In this document: piece by piece, positions 25,001 through 38,400 of the stretch
Position numbering within the stretch: position 1 is the stretch's first letter
Layout of the letters: each line of letters opens with the position of its first letter
DNA from: Tubiluchus corallicola
Lineage: Eukaryota; Priapulida; Priapulimorpha; Priapulimorphida; Tubiluchidae
Length of the DNA stretch: 59,781 nt
Direction of reading: 5' to 3'
Assembly: GCA_030141605.1 (NCBI GenBank)
Contig: JAQGDQ010000965.1
Coordinates: 15,461-75,241 of the forward strand
Translations under genes and position numbers: made by a program
The notes under the pieces: generated by a model
What the model was told of the DNA's origin: nothing
Database searches by the model: none
The model's input: the letters and a program-made list of their open reading frames with translations, nothing else

Positions 25001-25668
25001 GAAACGCCTTGCACAAAAAACAGGTTCGGTACCTCCTAGTTCGTAATTGTTAGTTTCTGACAAACTGCACAGGTTCGATAGTTCATGCGTGCGCACAGCG
25101 GTAAATTTGAAATTAGAATTTTTATCTTAAAACTCTTAGTACAACACACTGAATGTCTTACAATAGCACTGTACTTCAATTTTCCGTTTCGCAAACACGT
25201 GCAACACGCTCGTGGAATATTTTTGCTGTCGAAAATTATGTTAGTTTGTGATGTCATCAGTAGTTGGGCTCGCCTGCCGTAAATTAAATTTTTAATCTAT
25301 TATTTAATTATCATAAACAACTTAGCAGTATTAATCGTGTTAAAATATATACTTTTTATCGGACTTGAAAATGGGGTAATATATGAAAAATCATCCTGTC
25401 TTCCTTTAAATTCAGTTCACAACAGCAACTCAAAAAATCTTCAAATTCAAAACTTTTTAGTTTAAATTATTATACCTGTTTACATTTTAATTTATCTTTA
25501 AATATCCAAGGTTTTTCAAATTTACAAGAAAAATTTACTGTTGATAAGTGGACTAACCAATATCTTCTCTCCAGCAGACTGCAAGAATATCCAGTAATTC
25601 TTTCCTTCGACAGTCAAGCTCTTGTTCAAGTGTTCTACAGTCTTCAGGCCAATTGGGTACACCCTGAC
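22059..25668 (-). CDS. Coiled-coil/polyproline protein with a PRR11-like C-terminus (5' end missing)
   Basis: Exons 25668-25558, 24592-24513 and 22991-22059 join in frame with canonical sites. The first two and the start of the third are helical (LEQELDCRRKELLDILAV, then EWLNLIQLRDEHLRSTLY), so a coiled coil is likely. The large exon then has a Ser/Thr-rich linker, a PTPPPPPPSALL polyproline run and a basic tail. The tail has ISLRPVPVKKSPGGTPAKKK, then SSALHAKFQNTRSPL and a final SSFEVSID stop. The order polyproline, SPGGTP, helix ending in KFQ, RSP, SSF-end matches vertebrate PRR11, a cell-cycle protein, as I remember it. The N-terminal half does not obviously match, and MTFR proteins have a similar tail helix. 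No starting ATG exon was recognised. A GTGAGT in the last codons (donor at 22073-22072) could instead splice on to an unseen exon. Confidence 0.6.
23690..24360. repeat. Two degenerate telomere-like blocks inside a short inverted repeat
   Basis: Blocks of CCCTAA-like units lie at about 23717-23800 and 24226-24315. They are bracketed by AGTTTACAATTTCCCACACA (about 23690) and its near-inverse TGTGTGGGGAATTGTAAACT (about 24339). They lie between the last two PRR11-like exons. Confidence 0.7.
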
Positions 25669-25739
25669 CTACATCTACAATGAAATACATTCAAACAATG
25701 TCAATAGCCTGAATATAAAATAAGTCTAGCTAGTGTTAC

Positions 25740-26165
25740 TACACTTACAGAAACAAGATTGAAGGACAAAAACATATTTATTTATGACATACCCGAGTAT
25801 ACGTTTATTGGCAAAAACTTGACAACAGCTGATGGTGGTGCAAAGTTATAAAAAAACACTAAACTTTAAATTAATAAATTCAACTGTGAGAAACTAAAAA
25901 AATATGAAGCTCCAATCCACCAATAGAATACATCTGTGCCTCTAGATACAAATTTTCAAAAGCAAAGCTTCGTTTGTGCATCATATAACTTACAGGTATC
26001 CAAGTAACTCTGTAAATAACTTTAGTGAAGAATTAAATAAAATATTACCCAGTGCAACTGGAAAGTCTGCGTACATCTGTGGTGATATCAACATAAATGT
26101 GTTACAACACAATGAAATAAGATCTGTATCAAATTTAGATTTAATTGATTACTGCTATAAATTCA
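25740..26165 (+). mobile_element. LINE endonuclease-domain relic
   Basis: Broken frames give a TETRLKDKN-like segment, then YRYPSNSVNNFSEELNKILP, and then AYICGDININVLQH. The last is the GD-x-N-x-D/N-type motif of apurinic endonuclease domains of non-LTR retrotransposons. It sits upstream of COPG and of the PRR11-like exons. Confidence 0.6.
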
Positions 26166-26699
26166 CTTTGGTATGAAAATAAAATTCGTATGTCTTAAAG
26201 ATAAACCTGCAGGAACTTTTTTACTAATACAAGTTGTTGTATTACGGAAACATAAATTCCATAATAAACAATTAATGCTATTATTAATAATGAAGCTAAA
26301 CCATACACTGATTTTATTATCATTGAATTTCATGGAAAACCACAACCTAAACTTCAACAAAAAAAACTGTTAACAAAAGAGCTTTAATAACTGCGGGTGT
26401 AGACACCTTTTTGTTTCCTGTTTGAATCTCTGTAAGTGTTATTAAGACAATCCATTGCAAATATTTTACAAGTTAACTAAAAAGTAACACGAATTTCTGA
26501 ATTTAGCGCTTGTAGATAGTGCTTCCATCTACACACATAAAATAGCACTTCCGTATCCGCTTTAAACGAACCCACAAGGTGGAGCCAAAAGAAGTAAATG
26601 TAAAATTGCGAACGTGGCGGCTTGTGTGTTTGAGCTGAATTGCCGGATTAATTTTTGGTTAAAATTCGTAATTGACATTTCCATTCTAAACCAAGAACT
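26166..26699. promoter_or_regulatory. Intergenic stretch upstream of COPG (possible bidirectional promoter)
   Basis: COPG starts at 26700 on plus and the PRR11-like exons begin at 25668 on minus, so promoters of both should lie here. A less AT-rich stretch sits at about 26560-26650 (GCGAACGTGGCGGCTTGTGT). No TATA box or mapped start can be claimed. Confidence 0.35.
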
Positions 26700-29600
26700 A
26701 TGATGTACATGAGAAGAGACAAAAAGGATGAAGAAAATGGTAATATCATTACATTCGTGGTAATGGCCCTCTGGTCGACAAAACTCATGACCTAATGTCT
26801 TGTCATCTGTTTCGAAAGCCTAATGTAATGAGTAATGTACCAGTCATAGGCAGGAATATCTGAAACTCTGTGTAGCAGACAGTCAAGCAAAGCGTAGTGC
26901 ATTTTTGTGCTAGTAATGAAGACGAACAAATAATACATTAACTATTTATGTAAAAATGCATAACAAATTAACATTACCAAAATACAAATCGTCTAATAAT
27001 AAAAAGTAAAATGTATTTGACGGATTTTTTTTCTTAAAATTACGTTTTTGCTAAAATTGTCTAATATTAAAAATACTTTTGCAATAGTAGTAACACTTGA
27101 ATTAATTTTTGGTTACATTATGCAATGCGGTAACTATGCAGCTGTTGGGGAAAATATCAACTTTTGCAAGTTCACACTTTCTCTTTCTGGCCAAGGACGA
27201 GTGATTTCTAGAGGTTACTAGTCTCGTGCACTACCATGCCATTTTTACGAACTGCAACAAGCATTGCTGCTGATACACTTTTTTGGCAAATAACGAATAC
27301 CAGATATCATCAAATATTTTTTCAAATTGACTTGCAAATTTTGATTATACCCGGATACGCTAACTAAACACTTGATTACTATCCCTAAGAGTTTTTACTA
27401 ATTTTCCTATTTATTTGTGCAAATGCAGAAAATAAGCTGATTATGACAGTTTGATAATAGTCCTGATAATCTAATGATCGGGACTCCGAGGATGGTGGTC
27501 CAGTCCCTTTGAATGGGGTACTGGGGCTCTGTATTCTAGCATCATACAATGTGTGCTTTTTATGTATTGAATTTACACTTATCACACCATAAAATGTATT
27601 ATTAAATATTCTCTTTCCACCATGTTGAATAGACTTAGGCCATTTCAAGATTCTTAAGAAACGTGTAATCGATCACTCTTTCCTAGGCGTATTGGTCTGG
27701 TAACTCATTTTGGTTGAGTGGTAACTAATTCTCAGATTCTGTGCGGCTAGGCCAATGCGTCTGGGCCCTGGTAGCTGGTTTCCGATTTTTCCAACCGTTG
27801 CTTAGTAAGCCTTTTCTCAGTTCCAGCGATTGATGATGATCATGAAAAGGTCAAAAGTTAAGTGTACCGGCAACTTGACAATGCTCACAGCCCATGCTAT
27901 TGTAATAGTCACAGTTTGAACAGCTAGCTAGAACCTTAACTAGTTCATTATTTCTTGTTCCCAAGCAGATCCTACTAGTAAATTACTCTATGCACAGACT
28001 AAGGCATAATTAAAACAGCTGATATTACTGAACTGATATGATAGATGGCTTTGCTTTATCCACATGTCACGTGATCGTTGTATTTAAGATGCATTTCTGT
28101 GGTACACTTAACCTTTGACCTACAGCAACTGTGTGTGCATACGACGAAACTGTGAAAAGTCTTATTGAGCTTATTGAACACTGTGCAAAAATTCTTACTT
28201 TTGATGTAGGTCAGGGGTGTGCAAATTATCTGACTAGCCGGGCCACATTAAACTTTCCCGCAATTCCTGCGGGCCACAGGCAGTTAGATCAAGGAGCCAA
28301 GTACAGAAAGGCCTAATAACGATTTTTTGCATCCGACCTGCGTACATCATTACTACTACACTCAAGAAACTATTTTAGAAGTTATTAAAATTTATATTAC
28401 AAACCATATATTTCTAGTTTCAGGACAGATAGTGGTAATTTCATTACAATGCATATTAGTAATGTGTATCACACAGTCTGTGTAGTACAGTGACATTAAG
28501 CTACAACCGTCTTGTAAAGGTTAATGGCATCCGATCTAGTAGAAAAAACTACCCGCACTATCTTTGGGATCGTGGCACGGACTTCAGCTGGACACACTCA
28601 ATCGCCCAGGCCGCACTTTCATTAGGTTGACAAATCTCTTCGCGGGCTACACAAATTTTCTCGGCGGGCTGCAATTTGCACACCCCTGATGTAGGTCTAC
28701 TAGAAACTTTTTTGAAAAAAAATTTGGTATGGCTACCTTTTATCACCAAATATATAAACCAACATTTGTAGTGACTAAATTATAATTATAGAAGTTTGCA
28801 GTATAGATTAAGAAGAATAACAAATTGGGTGCTTCTTTTTTTGAAGGAGGAAGCGGAAATCCATTTCACAACTTGGAGAAGACGAGTGTCTTGCAAGAGG
28901 CTCGAGTTTTTAATGAAACACCGGTAAACCCAAGAAAATGCATTCACATCCTCACCAAAATTCTATACTTGCTTAATCAGGTTTGTTAAACTTCATGCAT
29001 TGTTGATATCTTGTGTGCCTGTAGATTAACATTGTTGGCATTTTTTGCATCGCAAAGCTTTTTTAGTGTATTTTTATCTGCATCCTTGAGCTAAAGGTAA
29101 AAAAGTTATTCTGAGTTAAAGCAGTTTATTAGACAATACAGTTAACTTAGCTTAGTGGCATGGCCATAGATAATATGGGAGAAAGAGGAGCAGTCGCTCT
29201 CCTAAGCACATTTTTCAAAATTGTCACTTTTTCTATAAGCCAATTATGAGCTTACTGTTTGCAAAACTTTTTACTGTGTTCTAACTTAAATACAAAATAA
29301 CAATTATATATTACCGTTGAAGCTGCAACTTCATCGTGTCTTGATTTTGAACATAAAATTAAAATGTATAATCAATGCATTGAAATTGTTTAGTGTGTGT
29401 CACGATGTCTTTTTTATGTGCACGCTGCACCTAACTTTAGAACCTGGCTGTACCTCTGAAGTTTCTGCTGTGCATAAAACTTGTCAGTCTTTTGAAATAC
29501 CCTCTCCCTCAATTATTAGCTGGTAAATGTTATTTTGACTCGCACAACTATGAGCAGTAGCATCAATGTTATATAGTTATACTTCTTTCAAAAGTTTTTG

Positions 29601-32328
29601 TTTAATGACAGCTTTTAATGGCAACGAAGTTTTTCCGCATTTTTAGTGACATCCAGTTTGTTTTAATGGTGAGTTTTTAGCCTTTAGCCATTATTTCCTG
29701 CAGAAAACATGGCTGCATCATTTTAAAACTTGTTGAAATGTTTTAATGTCATTTAGCGGCGACTTACTGCATGTACCTGCTTCCTTTGGGCTATAAACAT
29801 GTAATATAGGACCACAGCAGTTTATTTGCACAAGTTACTCTGTATCACTTATATGTTGGAGAAATACACATCGTGCTTCAACTGAGGCATGTGGGAAAGC
29901 TTATTGCATGTAGCTGTAGTGTTCCTTGAATTATCTTCTTCAGAAAAGCATTGTTAATGTAGAATGCAGGAAACTTTGTTTATAATGCAGTCAATGAATT
30001 GACCGCACATATGCTGTAGTATATGCGCATTATAGCCATAGTGCTGTCAGTATATGTGGCATCAATTTGTGATTATGCGCGATATGCGCTAAATACAAGT
30101 CTAACAGTCTTTTAGATGTAATTTATGATTTTTTATTGTCCAAAATGGGCAATCATCGTCTCATCCCAAAATCACTATCACATCACGACATATTTGACTG
30201 ACTGACTGACTGACTGACATATTATGTGCGACTCGACTTCGTTTTATCTGAAGCATTTTCTGCTAAACAAATGTCAAAAAGATAATTAACTGCTATAATG
30301 AAAATGTATAATAATATTATGAAATATGAAGAAATCAAACTTACATCTTTGCCGCATCTTACTAACTTGCTAAAGAGAACTCGACTGACAAAATTTTGTG
30401 ATAAAACGACACGACGTACTGAACAAGAATGACTTCTTTCCTATCCTGTCTGCAAAAATGAGGCCAATCTCCTATTTCCTGTCCTAGCTCAGCTGTCTAT
30501 CAACAGCCTAAATTTGCAAAAAACAAACACAAGGAGGCACCACGTGCTTATATCCAAAACAGTGATAGCTAACTTATCAATTATGATTCAAAACTATGTT
30601 ACTAATTCTATGTTGGTGATGTTACTGTTTTTTATTTCACGTACGACTTAATGACTTTACAATGTTTCTTTTATTTATAGGGTGAAACATTTGGAACTAC
30701 AGAGGCAACAGAGACATTCTTCGCAACAACCAAACTGTTTCAGTCGAAGGACGTACGGACATGCATACATTACTTTATATTATTTCACTTTTTCTTTTTA
30801 GCTTCAGGTGTAGCAGCATTAAGCAATAGTTTTTGGTAACTAGCTGTTTGTTTAAGTGGGGCAATAAATTGCATTCCTGGCAGTATGTTACAATTGCAAG
30901 TTCATTAAAATCTCAACTGGCTCTTTGATTTAATTTCCTAATTGAGCAGGCTCCTTTATGACTTGCATTGCTTTCACGGCTACGTGCTGTGTGTATGCAA
31001 CAATCAGTCAGAGTATTGCTTTCACGGCTACATGCTGTGTGTATGCAACAATCAGTCAGAGTATTGCTTTCACGGCTACGTGCTGTGTGTATGCAACAAT
31101 CAGTCAGAGTATTGCTTTCACGACTACGTGCTGTGTGTATGCAACAATCAGTCAGAGTATTGCTTTCACGGCTACGTGCTGTGTGTATGCAACTATCAGT
31201 CAGAGTATTGCTTTCACGGCTACGTGCTGCGTGTATGCAACAATCAGTCAGAGTATTGCTTTCACGGTTACGTGCTGTGTGTATGCAACAATCAGTCAGA
31301 GTATTGCTTTCACGGCTACGTGCTGTGCGTATGCAACAATCAGTCAGAGTATTGCTTTCACGGCTACGTGCTGTGTGTATGCAACAATCAGTCAGAGTAC
31401 TGCTTTCACGGCTACGTGCTGTGTGTATGCAACAATCAGTCAGAGTATTGCTTTCACGGCTACGTGCTGTGCGTATGCAACAATCAGTGAGAGTTTTTAT
31501 CCGTCATATAGCCCTATTTGCCTCCATCGTAACATCTTGATGATGTTAAAGTTAAAACATAATGTGCAGCATAGACGTCTGACTTTATTTATTCGTAAAA
31601 CAGCCAAGTATACTTCTATTGCTCTTATTATTTAGTATTTTCATTACGATATGTTACCATCTGCACAACTGACGTGAACTAACATTTCATTAATGTAAAT
31701 TCAGCTTTTCTAGTGGCTTTTATATGAACACGATTATAAATTTTCCAGGTTTCCTTACGCAGAATGGTATACCTTTGTATCAAGGAACTGTCAAATACTG
31801 CTGAAGACGTGATCATTGTTACAAGCAGGTATGGACTATCCTGTGCAATTAATAGGAATTATACTGCATCATTTTGCTGTTTTAATGGCGACGGCGTATG
31901 TTTGATCTTGTCATTTCCGTGTGTTTGTCATACAGTAAGTCCTCACTTAACAACGTTTTGTTTTAAAGGACAAGAAAAGGGGCACCTGAAGTGGGTTTCA
32001 GAAAAATTGCCTTAAAAAGTTATACTACTTTACAGGAATTTTATGCGCATATCGCATTCGCGTTGAGAGGAATTTTCGTTTGTTTTCATTTTAAATCTCC
32101 CGCAATACTGTTCCGACGGCGTCATTACGTGACGTCACTAAAATGCGTAAATCAGGGAAAGAGATGCAAATTAATGTTATTGAAAGAAATCGTAGCTTTT
32201 AAATCACATTAGTTGTTTTTTCACAGCCTTACAAAGGACATGACAGGCAAGGAAGATATGTACAGAGCTGCAGCCATCAGAACTCTTTGCAGAATTACTG
32301 ATGTGAGTAATTTTGCTCCTTATTTATC

Positions 32329-32400
<72 letters not shown>

Positions 32401-35400
32401 CGCCACCAATTGTAAAACCCCAATATTTAAGACTTGAGTAGATCTATGTCATATAACTAATAGTCTCTTTGAAATGAATGCCTTCTTTTTGAAAGCAGTG
32501 CGATACTTTGATGTAATCAACTGTTTGCGGGGAAAAAGAAACAGATTTTCATTTTGAGAATAATACTTATTGTAAACATGCATTACTTAAGAAAACTTTA
32601 GAATTTAATTTTAATATGAAAATTATGTGAGAAAAGATAAAGATAAAACTTTAAATTTTGCACTTACTGATTTGGCTTAGCCGCTAATGCATTAGTGCAA
32701 AGTCTATACATACCTTCATGTAATACCCGTTATTAAACTATTTTTTAATATTTACTCCTTTCTGTTATTCATATAGAGCACAATGTTACAAGGAATTGAA
32801 CGATACATGAAGCAAGCTATTGTGGACAAGGTTCACGCTGTGTCCAGCGCAGCACTAGTGTCCTCTCTGCATCTCATGCGCACGAGTAACGACGTCGTCA
32901 AGCGATGGGTTAATGAGGCTCAGGAAGCTGTAAATAGTGACAACATTATGGTTCAGGTTAGTGTTGATGCAAAAACGTTTTTTTCCGTTACGAAAGTTCT
33001 GAGCACTTTTTAGTCATTTAACACCAGATGACTAAATTATGTCAACAGAAGTTGAAATTTTTTTTTCTTATCAACTAGTAGAAAATTATTCATATTCATT
33101 TTCTATGTCATTATAGAAGATAAGTCGTTCATCATAAATTTAACTTAATGACAAAATTTTACTTGACAATGGCAAACCAGACATGTTATGTTGACCGAAG
33201 CAAGCTGTGTCAACTTCTATTACAATGAAAACGACGGGCTGTGAACTTCTTCTCAGGTTATTTAGATCAGGGGTGTGCAAATTGCGGCCCGCCGAGAGAA
33301 TTTGTGCGGCCCGCGAAGAGATCTGTCAACCTAATGAAAGTGCGGCCCGGGCGATTAATTGAGTGTATCCAGCTGAAGTCCGTGCCACGATCCCAAAGAT
33401 AGTGCAGGTAGTTTTTTCTACTAGATCGGATGCCATTAACCGTTACAAGATGGTTGTAGCTTAATGTCACTGTGCTACACAGACTGTGTGATACACATTA
33501 CTAATATGCATTGTAATGAAATTACCACTATCTGTCATGAAAGTAGAAATATATGGTTTGTAATATAAATTTTAATAACTTCTAAAATAGTATCTTGAGT
33601 GTAGTAGTAATGATGTACGCAGGTGGGATGCAAAAAAATCATTATTAGGCCTTTCCGTACTCGGCTCCTTGATCAAACTGCCTGTAGCCTGCAGGAATTG
33701 CGGGAAAGTTTAATGTGGCCCGGCTAGTCAGATAATTTGCACACCACTGATTTAAAGTATAAAAATTTGAACAAAAAAACAGAATACACAAACACAATGA
33801 CATTAAGTTACCTTTACCTGCAATAATAACAAACAAGTTATTGTAAACGTGAAGTGTGGCTGACCATCATCATATTAAAAAACTGTCAGAAAAGTTTATC
33901 GCATAACGGTAAAACTGTTCAAGAACTTATGAAATTTTACGTAACTTGATTTTATATGCGTATTGCACTTTTATTCTAGTACCATGCCTTGGGTCTGCTG
34001 TACCATATAAAGAAAACGGATCGCTTGGCAGTTACTAAGCTGGTGTCGAAGTTTACTCGATCGGCTTTACGATCGCCTTACGCATATTGTCTTTTGGTTC
34101 GTATCGCCTGTAAACTAATGGAGGAAGAAGCGGCAGGGTAAGCCATTAATTGTGCTTTATTTCACTAATACTTGAGTGGAAAACAGTCGCTTTTGTCACT
34201 TTTATACTGCACTTTTCTAAGGTATGGCCTAATGTAAACTACGGTTTAATGTTTACCTAGCAAAGGCCCCGCAAAAAAGTTTGCGTATAAATACACTTAT
34301 AATCAATAATGCGCGAACATCCTACCTAGTGTTCGTTTATTTACCTAACGCAAAGCCAGCAGCAGCTTTTACTGAATTAAAGTTATAAGCAGAGTACAAT
34401 GGATGACGTCACAACAATGGCTTTGCGTCAGCAGTTTTCCAAGCGAAAATTGCCAAAAATAGAACATTTAATTAACTCGTCGGCACTCCTCTTTCTAAAG
34501 AGCCGTATATCTCCTTCCGAGAGTCCCACCGGGCGACGCTAGAACATTTTTTCCACAGGCCGTTTGGTCAAAATTTCGAAAAAATACAGAGTTGGGTCCG
34601 GGAAAACGCCCGTCACGGGACGCCGTGGCCCTCTCGCAAATTCTAAATACGCCTATGACACCCACCGTTGAACGGGCTATCTATCCATAGCCAGCACCCC
34701 CCTCGGCCCATTCCCGTTCTTCAGATCTCAGACGTATAAGTTTTGCAAAAAAAAAATGGCCATTTTTGGAGGTTTTTCGCCCCCCCCCCCCCCCCCGTTC
34801 CTCCCGGTGGGCCCGATTAAAAAAATAAGCCCCCAATGGCACGACACTAGATCAAGACCTTTCGTTTGGTGTATAAATCATCGCAAATGGTGCCGTCATC
34901 GGAGCTGTAGTCTCGAATCTTATATGTATATATATAAATATATTAAGCCCATACCAGTAGAATTAATATTGCGATACATTTAATACTTGATGGGATGTGA
35001 ATATCCAGATAAAATTTTACTCTGTTTGATTCTTCAGAGAAATTTGGACCCTTAAATAGTGTTTGTGGGCAAGGGACTGACATGTCTAGTATGACAACTT
35101 TTATTGATAGGGCGTTAGACACAATATGAGGGCGGTTATTAGACCCCAATATTAAGCACCTAACATTTACTCCGGCTCCTTGTTTATGGTGAAGAGGCAA
35201 AGGAGGTATCTGGGTCCACACGCAGATGAGGGAACCTGGCAAACGTTGAGTTCTGTACACGTTATGTAATTTCAGTTCCATAAGTGACGTTGCACTCGGG
35301 TGCGGTCCCTCGTTCATTTGTCAAAACTCTTCTGTGCTGTTGAAATAATTGATCAGACTTGTTTAACATTAGAATTTGCTGGTCTGTTGGTTGCATTGCT

Positions 35401-38400
35401 ATCATCTAGTGAGTGCCGCGCTGTGTTTCTGTGTAGAGTTACAAGCGTTTGTCATTATTGAATATCGTATATATTAATTCTACTGGTATTTATATATATA
35501 TAAGATTCGAGGCTACAGCTCGGACGGCGGCACCATTTGCGGCGATCTATACATCAAACAAAAGGTCTCGATCTAGTGTCGTGCCACTTGGAGTTTATTT
35601 TTCGAATCGGACTCACCGGGAGGAACGGGGGGGGGCGAAAAACCTCCAAAAATGGCCATTTTTCGGACGTTTTTTGCAAAACTTATACCTGTTATTTCTG
35701 AAGAACGGGAACAGGCCGAGGACGGTGCTGGCCGTGGATAGATAGCCCGTTCAGCGGTGGGTGCCATAGGCGTATTTAGAATTTGCGAGAGGGCGTCCCG
35801 TAACGGGCGTTTTCCCGGACCCCACCGCGTTTTGACCAAACCGCCTGTGGAGGAAACGTTCTAGCGGCGCCTGGTGGGACTCTAGGAAGCAGATATACGG
35901 CTCTTTAGAAAGAGGAAGAACGAGGCCACACGATGATGTGAGCTATATTTTAGGACACGACCACCAAAAGGAGTATCGACGAGTTAATTAGATGTTCTAT
36001 TTTCGGCAATTTTCACTTGGAAAACTGCTGACACAAAGCCATTGTTCTGAAGTCATCCATTATACTCTGTCTATAAACTTATAACTTTAATTCAGTAAAA
36101 GCTGCTGGCTTTGCGTTATACGTGAGGACTGTGTAGGATGTTCGCGTATTATTGATGATAAGTGTATTTATACGCAAATTTTTTTGCGGGGCATTTGCTA
36201 GTGATGCATTAATACATCAATGTATTGCTACAGGCCTTTCTGAAAGTAGAGGGCAGGACTCCACTTTTCAGAAGTTTGTTATCTTGAATAATAAAGATAA
36301 CCGTGTTTGTTTTCATTGACAGGAGTGACAGCCCGTATTTTGAATTTGTGGAAAGCTGTCTACGTCACAAGAGTGAAATGGTAATCTACGAAGCAGCACA
36401 TGCGATTGTCAACATGAAACAGACGACGGCACGAGAACTCGCGCCAGCTGTTTCCGTGCTTCAGCTGTTCTGCAGTTCGCCCAAACCTACACTTCGGTTC
36501 GCTGCTGTTAGAACGTTAAATAAGGTACGATACGCATTTCCAGTACAGACTTAATATCATGTTCAAAATGTAAGGAAAAGTGTCTGTATTTCTTAAAATT
36601 CTAAAGGAATTGCTGTCATTAGAAAGGAAATCTATCCCTATAAAGAGAGATCACGTCAGCTCAGCTGACATGATCAAAGACTGCTCTTTACACGAAAAAA
36701 CGACGATCAAGCTAATCGCGAAACAAGGTAATTGATATATTAAGTCCACTTAGAGGCTCTCTATGGTCACAAAATTGCAATTTGTTGCTGGCTCCAAGGA
36801 GGCTTCCCTTGAACCCCATTGGGGGCCTAGGTGGCCCCGAAACCCCCGGCCTGTTTCAGAGTTTTTTGCAATTTGTCATACTCATCCCTGCAAAATGGGG
36901 TAGAATGTGAAAAATCATCCTGTTTTTCTTTATGCATGAAATGAATGAATGTTTGAATGTGTAAACGGGATGAACGGTGAACCTTATTCCACTTGATTAC
37001 TTACATTTTAGGTAGCCATGTCTCATCCAGCCGCTGTTACAGCATGTAATCTTGACCTAGAGAATCTTATCACCGATGTTAACAGAAGCATTGCAACGCT
37101 GGCCATTACCACGCTGCTAAAAACCGGTAGCGAATCGAGCGTCGATCGTCTGATGAAACAGATTTCCAGTTTCATGTCCGAAATATCGGACGAATTCAAG
37201 ATCGTCGTTGTGCAAGCGATCCGGAGCCTATGCCTGAAGTTTCCACGGAAACACTCAGTCATGATGAGTTTTCTTTCATCGATGCTACGGGACGAGGTAA
37301 AGGTCAAACCCAAGTCTGCATTTTTTCTCGCAAATATAGTAACTTTTTTATTAACGTAAACATATTTTATTTTTCGCTATGACTTTTGGTATCTTTAATA
37401 ATGGAATGATAATACCTTGAACTGTAATCGAAAATGAAATGCATGTTTGAGAATATAATGCATGACAAATTATGTATTAGTAATGAATTAAATTGATGTT
37501 AAATTAGTGATATAGTCAGCTCAAGACCTGGCATTGCAACTCCCATATCCAACATGTCTGAACAGGCCCCAGATTTCCTCCTTGTAGCACACAGTCCAAC
37601 AGCGCCACCTACAGATTTTATATAGTCTTAGATAGTTTAAAACAATGTACCATTTTGGTCGCTTTTTAATTGAGAGCATCATTACATTGAGAGAAAATAC
37701 ATTTTCATTTGACTGCCCATATTGTGTGTTGTTGGAATCCTTCTGTCTCGGAAGACAATGGAGTGTGCACCAAGAGAGTCAGTTATTGATCACATTGATG
37801 GAGCTGCAGCGTCGACTGTGGCTGAGTAGTGCGATCCTCAAACGTCTCCAGGGCGCACGCCTGGGCAAGGTGTATGGAGATCCTGAGTTGCCCACACAAC
37901 AGGAACCCCCTCTCTTCCTCCCTGGTGTAGTCCAAAGGAAAGCAGAGCGATACGTTTGGTACCAGGTTGGCTGCAGGAGCTGCCGGAGTCAGTGAGCATG
38001 CTGCACTGGTCCGCCTTCGGGGCTCCACTCCTGATCTGGAAGGTTTACTCCTCTACACATGGTCGTTGGGTCACTTGACCTCCTCCGCTCTCTAGCCGTT
38101 GGCTGTTTGTGCAGCTCCTCCGCCTAGTGTCGAGATCATCCCGTGTATATAATTTAATATTGTCTATATTAAACGGGAAAGCATTGTTGATGCTTAAATT
38201 TTCAAGTTTCATTCTACTAACCATGTGTAGGGGTCACTCGAGCAAGTGATGTTATACTGTTTCTCTCGAAGAGTTGCAAGTACAATTAGTTTAACTGTGT
38301 CCAGTTCTGTCTCTGCATCTGCAAATGTGGAGATTCTGATTCAATCGTATTCTTGTAATTAATTGTATTTAAGTTGATGCAATAACGCAGTTCCCTTGTA

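Noticed and set aside
30190-30225. CRISPR-like or regulatory array of GACT
   Set aside because: A simple tetranucleotide run without spacers.
30942-31635. Three overlapping frames of 182-225 codons with Cys-rich repeats
   Set aside because: Produced by the stop-free 48-bp intronic minisatellite; no splice link to COPG exons and no known domain.
37645-37995. Coding gene in COPG intron 9 (116-codon frame) and its relative at 43980-44276
   Set aside because: Both frames lie in SINE copies; similarity between them is nucleotide-level, with frames interrupted differently.
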